Assembly: GCA_003226295.1 (NCBI GenBank)
Contig: CP029803.1
Span: 1,234,211-1,298,210, forward strand
DNA: 64,000 nucleotides
Source of the DNA: Candidatus Moanabacter tarae
Lineage (GTDB): Bacteria > Verrucomicrobiota > Verrucomicrobiia > Opitutales > UBA2987
Direction of reading: 5' to 3'
The notes beneath the pieces were generated by a model, which was not told the DNA's origin, ran no database searches, and was given only the letters and a program-made list of their open reading frames with translations. Below are positions 45,736-53,057 of the stretch, one piece after another (the stretch's first letter is position 1; each line of letters begins with the position of its first letter). Made by a program: the position numbers and the translations under genes.

Positions 45736-47640
45736 ATGAGACAATCTGCCCGTGACAATTCTGACACCTCCCCAGTCGAGGCCGCAAACCCAGCTTCCAG
45801 GCGAAATATACTGTCGAGATCTGAAGATCTACTGCTCTGTCTGGTGATGACAGCATTGATCCTTTTACCAATTGTCGAAATTCTTTCCCGGATTTTTGGG
45901 ACACAAGGAATCGCAGCTTCCACCTCTATTGTGCAACATTTGACGCTGACTATTGGAATGTTGGGTGGAGCTATCGCGGCGCGTGAAGAACGGCTGCTCT
46001 CACTTTCGTCTCTATCTAATTTCTTAGGAGAATCGATTAAACAAAAAATCCTCATATTCAGTAAAGCCACAGCAGCCACGGTCTGTCTCTTACTTTTTGA
46101 AGCAAGTAAAGATTTTCTTCTCACTGAGAAAAATGGTGGTAATTTACTCGCCTACGGAATCCCTATATGGGTAGCACTAACTGTTATCCCAGCTGGGTTT
46201 CTTCTCATTTCAATTCGCCTAATTTGGACCAGTGGAAGCGAATGGAAGTTTCGCACAGCAACCATCCTCATATCTAGCTGTTTTATTTGGATAATCGGAA
46301 GTGATTGGATTAGTCCCCACCTGTGGTTCTTCCCTCTCCTACTCCTTCTGTTCGCAGCAACTGTCCTTGGAGCTCCGATCTTTGCTGTTTTCGGAGGTGT
46401 CACTCTCCTCCTTCTTTGGCAGGACAATCTGCCGTTCGCAATGATACCACTTAAACACTATTCAATGGTGACCAGCCCCACTCTTTCCTCTGTACCTCTT
46501 TTCGCCTTGGCCGGTTACTTTCTAGCAGAAGGTGGGGCTTCTAAGAGGCTCCTGAGAGTCTTCCAGGCAGTTGTTGGCCCGTTTCATGGGGGTACTGCTA
46601 TCGTAACGGTACTTGTTTGCGCGTTTTTTACATCCTTTACTGGCGCTTCGGGAGTCACCATACTAGCCCTCGGAGGTCTTTTGTTGCCCATCCTTGTTCA
46701 ATCGCGTTATGAAGAGAAGACAGCCCTCGGTTTGGTCACCACATCTGCTTCCCTAGGACTACTCTTTCCTCCCTGTATCCCTCTAATCCTCTATGCGATA
46801 ACAGCCAGTACGGTTGCTTCCCATATGGGCCCATCGGCAGCAACGGCGGCACAACTTACGATGGAAAGAATGTTTCTCGGCGGTATCGGGCCGGGTGTTC
46901 TTCTCGTAGTATTGCTGGCCTGGTGGGGGGTAAATAGAGCTCCGAAAGAAGGCTCGTTTTCTACAAAAATTAGCGGGGGTGAGATCGCAACAGCAATTTG
47001 GATAGCTAAATGGGAAATTCTCCTTCCAGTTGTAGCCTTAGGTACTTTATTCAGCGGTTTCGCAACCCCGGTTGAGACTGCCGCTGTGACAGCCCTGTAC
47101 GCATTCGTTGTCGAAGCCTTTTTTTACAGAGATCTTAATCTCCGTGAGGATATCCCTCGATCCATGAAAGAATGCGGGCTTATAATCGGTGGGGTTCTCA
47201 TGATTCTAGGTTTAGCAATGGGATTCAGCAATTACCTGATCTTTGAACAGATTCCGTCCCGCGCAGTCGAATGGGTCACGGCATCAATCGAGTCCCCCTG
47301 GGTCTTCCTTCTCGCCCTTAATTTTTTTCTCCTTCTCGTTGGATGTATATTAGATATTTTCTCAGCAATCGTTGTTATTGTACCAATCATTATACCTCTC
47401 GGGATCGCCTATGGAATTGATCCAGTCCATCTCGGTATTATTTTTCTTGTAAACCTTGAAATTGGCTACCTCACACCACCTATTGGGATGAATCTCTTCC
47501 TTTCTTCATACCGATTCAAGAAAACCGTCCCTCAAGTCATCCAGTCGATTTGGCCTCTATTCCTAGTTCTCCTCGTAGGGTTGCTCGTCATTACCTACCT
47601 ACCTTTTATTTCAACTACCTTGCCATTAATTTTGGACTAG
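45736..47640 (+). CDS. TRAP transporter fused permease DctQM
   Basis: 634 residues, all membrane. The first about 180 residues correspond to the small DctQ subunit (four helices, LLCLVMTALILLPIVEILSR and AAREERLLSL). The remainder is the large DctM subunit with about 11-12 helices, including FTGASGVTILALGGLLLPIL, TTSASLGLLFPPCIPLILY and GYLTPPIGMNLFL, typical of TRAP large permeases. Uptake is driven by sodium or proton gradient. Fused QM forms are known. It ends the operon; two hairpins follow (47781-47802 and 47811-47848). Confidence 0.92.
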   Translation: MRQSARDNSDTSPVEAANPASRRNILSRSEDLLLCLVMTALILLPIVEILSRIFGTQGIAASTSIVQHLTLTIGMLGGAIAAREERLLSLSSLSNFLGESIKQKILIFSKATAATVCLLLFEASKDFLLTEKNGGNLLAYGIPIWVALTVIPAGFLLISIRLIWTSGSEWKFRTATILISSCFIWIIGSDWISPHLWFFPLLLLLFAATVLGAPIFAVFGGVTLLLLWQDNLPFAMIPLKHYSMVTSPTLSSVPLFALAGYFLAEGGASKRLLRVFQAVVGPFHGGTAIVTVLVCAFFTSFTGASGVTILALGGLLLPILVQSRYEEKTALGLVTTSASLGLLFPPCIPLILYAITASTVASHMGPSAATAAQLTMERMFLGGIGPGVLLVVLLAWWGVNRAPKEGSFSTKISGGEIATAIWIAKWEILLPVVALGTLFSGFATPVETAAVTALYAFVVEAFFYRDLNLREDIPRSMKECGLIIGGVLMILGLAMGFSNYLIFEQIPSRAVEWVTASIESPWVFLLALNFFLLLVGCILDIFSAIVVIVPIIIPLGIAYGIDPVHLGIIFLVNLEIGYLTPPIGMNLFLSSYRFKKTVPQVIQSIWPLFLVLLVGLLVITYLPFISTTLPLILD

Positions 47641-47780
47641 TTAGATCCTTCGTTATATTATTTCTACCCAGCTAAAAAACGAAGGCCCTTCTTTACAAAT
47701 TATGCACAGTGAACCTCTCGGGTATGCTACGGAAGTTACCCCTTCCCATAAAAAGAGAAAAAAAGCTACCCAGGGAAGAA

Positions 47781-47802
47781 GGATCTGATTCTTCTCAGAT
47801 CC
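47781..47802. terminator. Hairpin downstream of the TRAP operon
   Basis: A perfect 8-bp stem GGATCTGA/TCAGATCC with loop TTCTTC. No T-run follows directly. It is the first of two hairpins after dctQM and may add to termination or protect the transcript end. Confidence 0.5.
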
Positions 47803-47810
47803 GACAGTCT

Positions 47811-47848
47811 AAAATACGCTGAACTCTTTAAAGGGTTCAGCGTATTTT
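47811..47848. terminator. Bidirectional rho-independent terminator between dctQM and ridA
   Basis: A perfect 14-bp inverted repeat AAAATACGCTGAAC/GTTCAGCGTATTTT with a 10-base loop. The A-run on one side and T-run on the other give a U-tract in both directions. It sits between the convergent TRAP operon and RidA gene and touches the RidA stop codon, so it can end both transcripts. Confidence 0.85.
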
Positions 47849-48309
47849 TACCTGAGCTGAAAGATCGCCTCGATTTCGACAGGGATGTTTCCCGGAAGCG
47901 AATTCGTGCCGATAGCGCTTCGCACACCAATTCCATTATCGGCACCAAAAAGTTCAGAAAAGAGTTCACTGCAACCGTTGATTACCGTCGGATGGTCAAC
48001 AAAGTCGGAAGGACAATTAACTAGTCCGAGCAGCTTTACCACACGACTGATCTGCTCCAAATTCCCAAAATGATTTTTAATAGTTGCAAGAAGCGTCAAC
48101 CCCACCTGCCTCGCTGCAGATTTTCCCTCTTCTATACTAAGGTTTTCGCCTACTTTACCTTTCGTCAAATTACCTGAATTTTCCACCGGACCATGGCCCG
48201 ATAAATATGCAAGATTCCCAACAACCAGTATCGGCTTGTATAGACCTACAGGCGATGGAGGAGGAGGTAAATTCAATCCAAGTTTAACAATATTTTCTTC
48301 AACATTCAT
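47848..48309 (-). CDS. RidA-family protein (YjgF/YER057c/UK114)
   Basis: 153 residues. The sequence matches the longer RidA subgroup: LGLNLPPPPSPVGLYKPIL at the start, LAYLSGHGPVE, the conserved VVKLLGLVNCPSDF, and IGVRSAIGTNSLPGNIPVEIEAIF, where the Arg and the C-terminal Glu form the ligand pocket. RidA proteins hydrolyse reactive enamine/imine intermediates of PLP enzymes; this subgroup is less defined. Its stop codon lies within the end of the terminator hairpin. Confidence 0.9.
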   Translation of the reverse strand: MNVEENIVKLGLNLPPPPSPVGLYKPILVVGNLAYLSGHGPVENSGNLTKGKVGENLSIEEGKSAARQVGLTLLATIKNHFGNLEQISRVVKLLGLVNCPSDFVDHPTVINGCSELFSELFGADNGIGVRSAIGTNSLPGNIPVEIEAIFQLR

Positions 48310-48435
48310 TATGTCTGACCTAGTAAAGAAATTTTCGAATCTAATGCAAGACTAGGAATTTGTGGAATTGTCAGTCCGACGCAGATTGGATTGCATCGGA
48401 AGTCAGAAGGTTCATCTTCTTAAGGAAAGAAGCAG

Positions 48436-48680
48436 GTGGCTTTAGATTCACTTGACCAGGAAAAGCAAGATCTACTGGCGGAGGCTGAAAAGGCTATGGA
48501 ACATGCTTACAATCCTTATTCTGGATTTTCTGTAGGAGCGGCCCTTCTAAGTCAAAATGGCAAAACCATCACAGCTGAAAATTTGGAGAATGCAGCTTAT
48601 AGCCCATCTATATGGGCGCCGCCCTCGCAAAGGCTAACGCCATGGGTGTAGCTCGCAACAAAAACAAATGCCCAGAATAA
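48436..48680 (+). pseudogene. cdd: Cytidine deaminase remnant
   Basis: Starts at GTG 48436 with AAGGAAAG 7-8 bases upstream. The first 59 codons match cytidine deaminase: AEKAMEHAYNPYSGFSVGAA and ENLENAAYSPSI. Where the catalytic CAER should follow, the frame shifts: about seven bases are missing compared with the family, and the expected continuation (AALAKANAMG) is found two frames over at 48618-48677, ending in TAA. The zinc-binding PCxxC half and the C-terminus are absent. The original frame stops at 48651. The gene is therefore dead and its 3' part is lost, right at the edge of the GC-rich segment. A sequencing error would not explain the missing second half. Confidence 0.8.
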
Positions 48681-48793
48681 TGATCACCCGCCAGAGCCTG
48701 ATTGGTCTACGCCGCCAGCCAAATCGCCAGCCTCGCGCAATACTCGCACCTCACATCACACCAAACAGAGGGGCTTCCCTTGATGCTTACAAC

Positions 48794-50596
48794 TTAACCT
48801 CCGATATGGTGCGTTTCCTGCAAACCGTAGACGGGCGTATTGATGCCTTCCATCCGCGCTTTGATCTGCAATGACAGGAACTGGGAATAGTGCCGAGATT
48901 GGTGCAGGTTACCACCGTGAAACCACAGTGACTCTTGCTGTGTCGGTTTCCACATGTTGCGCTGCTCACCTTCCCATGGTCCGGGGTCTTTGGGCGTATC
49001 CGATCCCAGACCCCAAACCTTGCCCACCTTGTCGGCCGTCTCCTGATCGATCAGATCTGCGACCCAGCCATTCATCGACCCGTATCCCGTCGCATAGACA
49101 ATCAGATCAGCCTCCAGCTTGGTGCCATCGTCCAATATCACGCCGTCCCCGACAACTTGCATCACCTGTCCGGCCTTGAGCTTGATCTTGCCGTCGATAA
49201 TCAGTTGGCTGGCGCCGACATCGATGTAATAGCCCGAACCGCGGCGCAAGTACTTCATGAACAGGCCAGAATTGTCAGCCCCCCAATCAAGCTGAAATCC
49301 GGCCTTCTCAAGACCGGCATAAAACTCCGCATCGACCTCTTTGATCTTGTCGTAAACCGGGATCTGAAACTCGTGCATAATGCGGTATGGCAATGAGGCA
49401 AATATCAAATCGGCCTTTTGCGTTGTCACCCCGGCCTCGACCGCACGTTCGGAGTAAAGATCACCCAGACCGTATTCCATCAACGGCTCGGATCGCACGA
49501 TATGGGTCGATGACCGCTGCACCATCGTCACGTCGACCTCGTTTTCCCACAGTGCGGCAGATATATCATGAGCCGAGTTGTTCGATCCGATCACGACGGC
49601 CTTTTTGCCTTTGTAGGCATCGGGGCCCGAGTGTTTGCTGGAATGGTGCTGGTCGCCCTTAAACGTGTTCATGCCTGGAAAATCCGGCATGTTCGCCTTG
49701 CCCGACATGCCCGTGGCAAAGACCAGTTGCTTCGGTTTCAGCGTTATCTTTTCACCGTCCCGGTCCACGGTGACGGTCCATTCCTTGGTTTCGTTTTCAT
49801 ATTCCGCATGTTCCAAAACAGAACGCGTCCAATAGTTCAGCTCCATGATCTTGGTGTACATTTCAAGCCAGTCGCCGATTTTGTCCTTGGGGGCAAAGAC
49901 TGGCCAGTTTGGCGGAAAGGGCAAATATGGCAGATGGTCGTACCAGACCGGGTCATGCAGGCAGAGCGACTTATAGCGGTTGCGCCAGCTATCTCCGGCA
50001 CGGTCGTTTTTTTCGACGATAATGGTGGGCACGCCCAGTTGACGCAACCGTGCACCCAGTGCGATGCCCCCTTGTCCTCCACCAATAATAACTGTGTAGG
50101 GTTGCGTGGTATAGCCAAGTTCGGCTTGTTCCTTGTCGCGTTCTTCGGCCCAGCTAAGCCGGCCCTTGCCTGCACCATGCTTCGCGCCAAGGGGGCGTTC
50201 ATATCCCAATGGCTCCTCATGCCCTTTCAATTCAGTCATTGACGTCAGCAAGGTCCAGATCAACCCGTCTTTGAGCCGGATCAGCCCATAGCCGCGCGAA
50301 ACGTCCGTCTCGAATGTGATCCATGCGGTGATTATCCCGCCGTCTTCCGTAGCAACCTCGCCCTCGGCCATGGCCCAATTTGCTGGCTTGGTCGTCCGAA
50401 GTTGGGCAGTCAGCATATCGCGGATTTGATGGTGCCCTTCCATGGTGCGGATGTTCCAAGTGAAACTGACCAGATCGCGCCAGTAGCAATCCGCCTGAAA
50501 CATCGTGACGGCGGCGTCAATGTCGCCGCTCTCAAGCGCAGCCCCGAACGTCTCAAGAAATTCCGAAACCTGATCATTGGTCGTTGTGTCTAGCAT
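48794..50596 (-). CDS. Flavin-containing monooxygenase with N-terminal SnoaL-like domain
   Basis: 600 residues from ATG 50596, set by a GGAGG 7 bases upstream. Residues about 1-125 resemble an NTF2/SnoaL-like domain (FLETFGAALESGDIDAAVTMF and MEGHHQIRDML). The rest is a flavoprotein: VIIGGGQGGIALGARLRQLG (FAD), GDSWRNRYKSLCLHDP, VVIGSNNSAHDISAALWE (NADPH) and VYATGYGSMNG. It should add one oxygen atom to a soft nucleophile such as an amine, sulfide or ketone; the substrate is unknown. Base and codon usage are unlike the neighbours and more like Alphaproteobacteria, suggesting recent transfer. Confidence 0.87.
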   Translation of the reverse strand: MLDTTTNDQVSEFLETFGAALESGDIDAAVTMFQADCYWRDLVSFTWNIRTMEGHHQIRDMLTAQLRTTKPANWAMAEGEVATEDGGIITAWITFETDVSRGYGLIRLKDGLIWTLLTSMTELKGHEEPLGYERPLGAKHGAGKGRLSWAEERDKEQAELGYTTQPYTVIIGGGQGGIALGARLRQLGVPTIIVEKNDRAGDSWRNRYKSLCLHDPVWYDHLPYLPFPPNWPVFAPKDKIGDWLEMYTKIMELNYWTRSVLEHAEYENETKEWTVTVDRDGEKITLKPKQLVFATGMSGKANMPDFPGMNTFKGDQHHSSKHSGPDAYKGKKAVVIGSNNSAHDISAALWENEVDVTMVQRSSTHIVRSEPLMEYGLGDLYSERAVEAGVTTQKADLIFASLPYRIMHEFQIPVYDKIKEVDAEFYAGLEKAGFQLDWGADNSGLFMKYLRRGSGYYIDVGASQLIIDGKIKLKAGQVMQVVGDGVILDDGTKLEADLIVYATGYGSMNGWVADLIDQETADKVGKVWGLGSDTPKDPGPWEGEQRNMWKPTQQESLWFHGGNLHQSRHYSQFLSLQIKARMEGINTPVYGLQETHHIGG

Positions 50597-50621
50597 TCTG
50601 CAACCTCCATTTTGCAACCTC
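50594..50621 (-). repeat. Tandem 14-base repeat over the monooxygenase start
   Basis: Read in gene direction, GAGGTTGCAAAATG is followed at once by GAGGTTGCAGAATG (one mismatch). Each copy contains a GAGG ribosome site and an ATG; only the second ATG is in frame with the protein. A further TCTGCAAC upstream (50631-50638 on the plus strand as GTTGCAGA) makes an inverted partner. The duplication may be chance, slippage, or an operator. Confidence 0.7.
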
Positions 50622-50861
50622 AGAAGGAGTGTTGCAGAACACGCTGCCTGAGGCGAACCTTTTGATTGAAGTCAGAAGGATACTGCGCGATTGCCCGCCC
50701 AAAACATACGTTAGCAAATGTCAGGAAAGGGTATTGGCGGAAGTTCTTCTTACCGAGCAAAGGGCAACGCAGGCAAGGCAGACCACACCGTGGCGATCAC
50801 ACGATAACGTCGACTTCTGCGGGATGCAGGAAATTGCCGGATACGGCCCGACTTCTTCCGA

Positions 50862-51860
50862 CTAGGAAGATCGACCGTAAGTCGCAGCACCATTACATTT
50901 GGCACGATCGAAAAGCAACTTCTGAGCAGCAGATACATTCTTAGTCTCGCCTTTCCAAGCCTTCAATGCGGGCTCCTGAAGAGCTCGACCGTAGGAAAAG
51001 CTCAATTTCCATGGATTAACTCCCCGCCTATTCATCTCATTCAGATGCGCGGTAGCCAACTCAGGACTCTGTCCTCCAGATAGAAATACGACTCCGGGAA
51101 CTGCACCCGGAACACTTCGCCGCAGACTCCGAATCGTTGTTTCTGCAACTTCTTGTATCGAGCGTTGATCCGCACATTGGTCCCCGGGAAGCACCATGTT
51201 AGGTTTAAGTAAAATCCCCTCAAGATGTACTCCCTGGGCCAGTAATTCCGAAAACACAATCCGAAGAGTTTTGGTCGTTACTTTCTCGCATTCCTCGATC
51301 GAATGATCTCCTGTCATCTGTACTTCAGGCTCAACGATAGGAACTATTCCACTCTCCTGACAAACAGCAGAGTATAGTGCTAATACGTGAGCGTTACTTT
51401 CAATACAGCGTAAGGAAGGAAGGTCTTCTCCAATAGAAATCACAGCTCGCCATTTCGCAAATCTCGCTCCTAGGCTCGAATACCCCTCAATTCTTTCCTT
51501 TAAACCATCCAGACCCTCTGTAATCTGTTCACCGGAATGGAACGGTATTGGCTTATACCCAATGTCTGCTTTTATTCCGGGTATAATCCCTTTACTGGAA
51601 AGAAATTCAGGGAAAGGCACTCCAATACTAGTAGACTGCCGTAGTGTCTCATCGAAAAGAATAACACCACTTATATACTTCTCCAACCCATTTGTCGTAA
51701 ATAGCATTTCTCGGTATGACCGTCTGGCCTCCTCAGTTGATACGATCCCGATGCTATCAAATCGACTTTTGATAGTCCTGTGACTTTCATCAGCAGCAAG
51801 AATCCCCTTCCCCTCCTTAACCAGAGAATTGGCAATAGCTTCTAAGTTCTTATGATTCAT
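50862..51860 (-). CDS. Fructose-bisphosphate aldolase, class I
   Basis: About 332 residues from ATG 51860. Class I motifs are GILAADESHRTIKSRF near the N-terminus, ISGVILFDETL, VPIVEPEVQMTGDHS and GILLKPNMVLPG, where the Lys forms the Schiff base, and VVFLSGGQSPELAT. It cleaves fructose 1,6-bisphosphate to triose phosphates in the cytoplasm, metal-independent. A longer frame to 51920 lacks a good start. It lies just beside the GC-rich segment but its own composition looks native. Confidence 0.94.
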   Translation of the reverse strand: MNHKNLEAIANSLVKEGKGILAADESHRTIKSRFDSIGIVSTEEARRSYREMLFTTNGLEKYISGVILFDETLRQSTSIGVPFPEFLSSKGIIPGIKADIGYKPIPFHSGEQITEGLDGLKERIEGYSSLGARFAKWRAVISIGEDLPSLRCIESNAHVLALYSAVCQESGIVPIVEPEVQMTGDHSIEECEKVTTKTLRIVFSELLAQGVHLEGILLKPNMVLPGDQCADQRSIQEVAETTIRSLRRSVPGAVPGVVFLSGGQSPELATAHLNEMNRRGVNPWKLSFSYGRALQEPALKAWKGETKNVSAAQKLLFDRAKCNGAATYGRSS

Positions 51861-52047
51861 GAGTTTCACTTTCACACTTGGACAGAAAAGAATACGAGTA
51901 TCAATCCCAATGGCAAACAAGGTTCGCTTAAAGTTTGGACAATTTAAAGTTCAAAATCAATCTAAGCGCGACAAACAATCTCAGATCTAGTATATTGTGG
52001 TCAACCCGTGGGTTCTACAGTAATCTCAATGCTTAAAGTTTTAAGAT

Positions 52048-52992
52048 ATGAAACTAACGCTAAATAGTGATATTTCTAAACACATAAGCGGTCCGACTCT
52101 GATTGCCGGCTGGCATGGGATGGGAAACGTTGGCCTTGGTGGAATTAGCTATATCCGTCAAAAACTAAATGCCGAACTATTCGGCACGATCGACACGAGC
52201 GGGTATGTAACTCCTGATTCGGTTGTCGTGAAGGATGGCTTAGTCGAATTTCCTGAATCACCACCAAACACTTTCTATTACTCTAGAGATGAAAATCTCG
52301 TCTTTTTTGAAAGTTCCACACAGATTCAGGGCACCGAGGGCGTTATGTTGATGGGGCAAGTCCTCGATCTAGCTCAAGAAATGGAAGTTAACACGATCTA
52401 TACGGGGGCTGCCTATGCAATAAACGTCAGCCATAAGCATCCAAGTAATGTCCTGGCGGTTGCTAATAATGAAGAATTAAGAGACTTCATGGCCGCGCGG
52501 CAGGTGAGTATTCTCTCTAAGGGTCAAATTTCAGGAATGAACGGGTTGCTCCTCGGCTTCGCAGGAATGCGAAATATTAGGGCTGCTTGCCTAATGGCAA
52601 CCATGCCGCATTACGCAATCAACCTTCCATACCCCAAAGCCTCCATAGCTCTAATCCATTCTCTTAACAGCTTCCTAACCTTCGAAATTGATCAAACTGA
52701 AATTAATCAAACTGTCAAAAAGATGGAACAATCCATGGAAAAGATTGAGGACCAGATTCAGATGACATTTTCGGAGCAGAATTCCGATGAACTAAGTGAG
52801 GAATGGAAAAAAATTGAGGAAGACAAAGTCCCCGAATACGTCATGGATAAAATTGAAAATCTCTTTGTTGCGGTAAAGAGTCAAAGATCCAAACAAGGCT
52901 CCAGAGAAAAGGCAGCCGAATTGAAAAATGAATTAGATCGGTGGGACCTCTACAATCTCTATGAAGATCGTTTTTTAGAACTGTTTCGATAG
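52048..52992 (+). CDS. PAC2-family protein
   Basis: 314 residues. It resembles the PAC2 (proteasome assembly chaperone 2-like) family, with TLIAGWHGMGNVGLGGISYI at the start, the FESSTQIQGTEGVMLMG strand, a TGAAYAI segment and ISGMNGLLLGFAGMRNIRAACLMATMPHY. A charged C-terminal coiled coil of about 100 residues follows (KKMEQSMEKIEDQIQM). Archaeal and bacterial members are of uncertain role. It is divergent from the aldolase and convergent with a radical SAM gene. Bacterial function is unknown. Confidence 0.85.
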   Translation: MKLTLNSDISKHISGPTLIAGWHGMGNVGLGGISYIRQKLNAELFGTIDTSGYVTPDSVVVKDGLVEFPESPPNTFYYSRDENLVFFESSTQIQGTEGVMLMGQVLDLAQEMEVNTIYTGAAYAINVSHKHPSNVLAVANNEELRDFMAARQVSILSKGQISGMNGLLLGFAGMRNIRAACLMATMPHYAINLPYPKASIALIHSLNSFLTFEIDQTEINQTVKKMEQSMEKIEDQIQMTFSEQNSDELSEEWKKIEEDKVPEYVMDKIENLFVAVKSQRSKQGSREKAAELKNELDRWDLYNLYEDRFLELFR

Positions 52993-53002
52993 ACAAGTGA
53001 TC

Positions 53003-53016
53003 AGCCGATATCGGCT
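53003..53016. repeat. 14-base palindrome between convergent genes
   Basis: AGCCGATATCGGCT is a perfect palindrome 10 bases after the PAC2 stop and about 40 before the radical SAM stop. No T-run follows, so it is a weak terminator candidate or a binding site. Confidence 0.45.
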
Positions 53017-53057
53017 CCTGAATCGAAACTCACGGCAAAGGTCCGTTAGATTCCTAA

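Larger units (their letters stand above)
48681..50861. other. GC-rich, probably horizontally acquired segment
   Basis: From the broken cdd gene to the aldolase gene the base composition is higher in GC than around it (hand counts of two 60-base lines in this block gave 52% and 57%, against a typical mid-40s nearby) and codons end more often in G or C. The segment carries one intact gene, a flavin monooxygenase, and about 265 bases of upstream DNA without a convincing gene. No transposase, integrase or flanking repeat is visible by eye. Edges are approximate. Confidence 0.6.

Noticed and set aside
50584-50944. Two overlapping plus-strand frames between monooxygenase and aldolase genes
   Set aside because: No recognisable sequence, overlap each other and the aldolase 3' end; considered as the lost half of cdd but no PCxxC motif is present.
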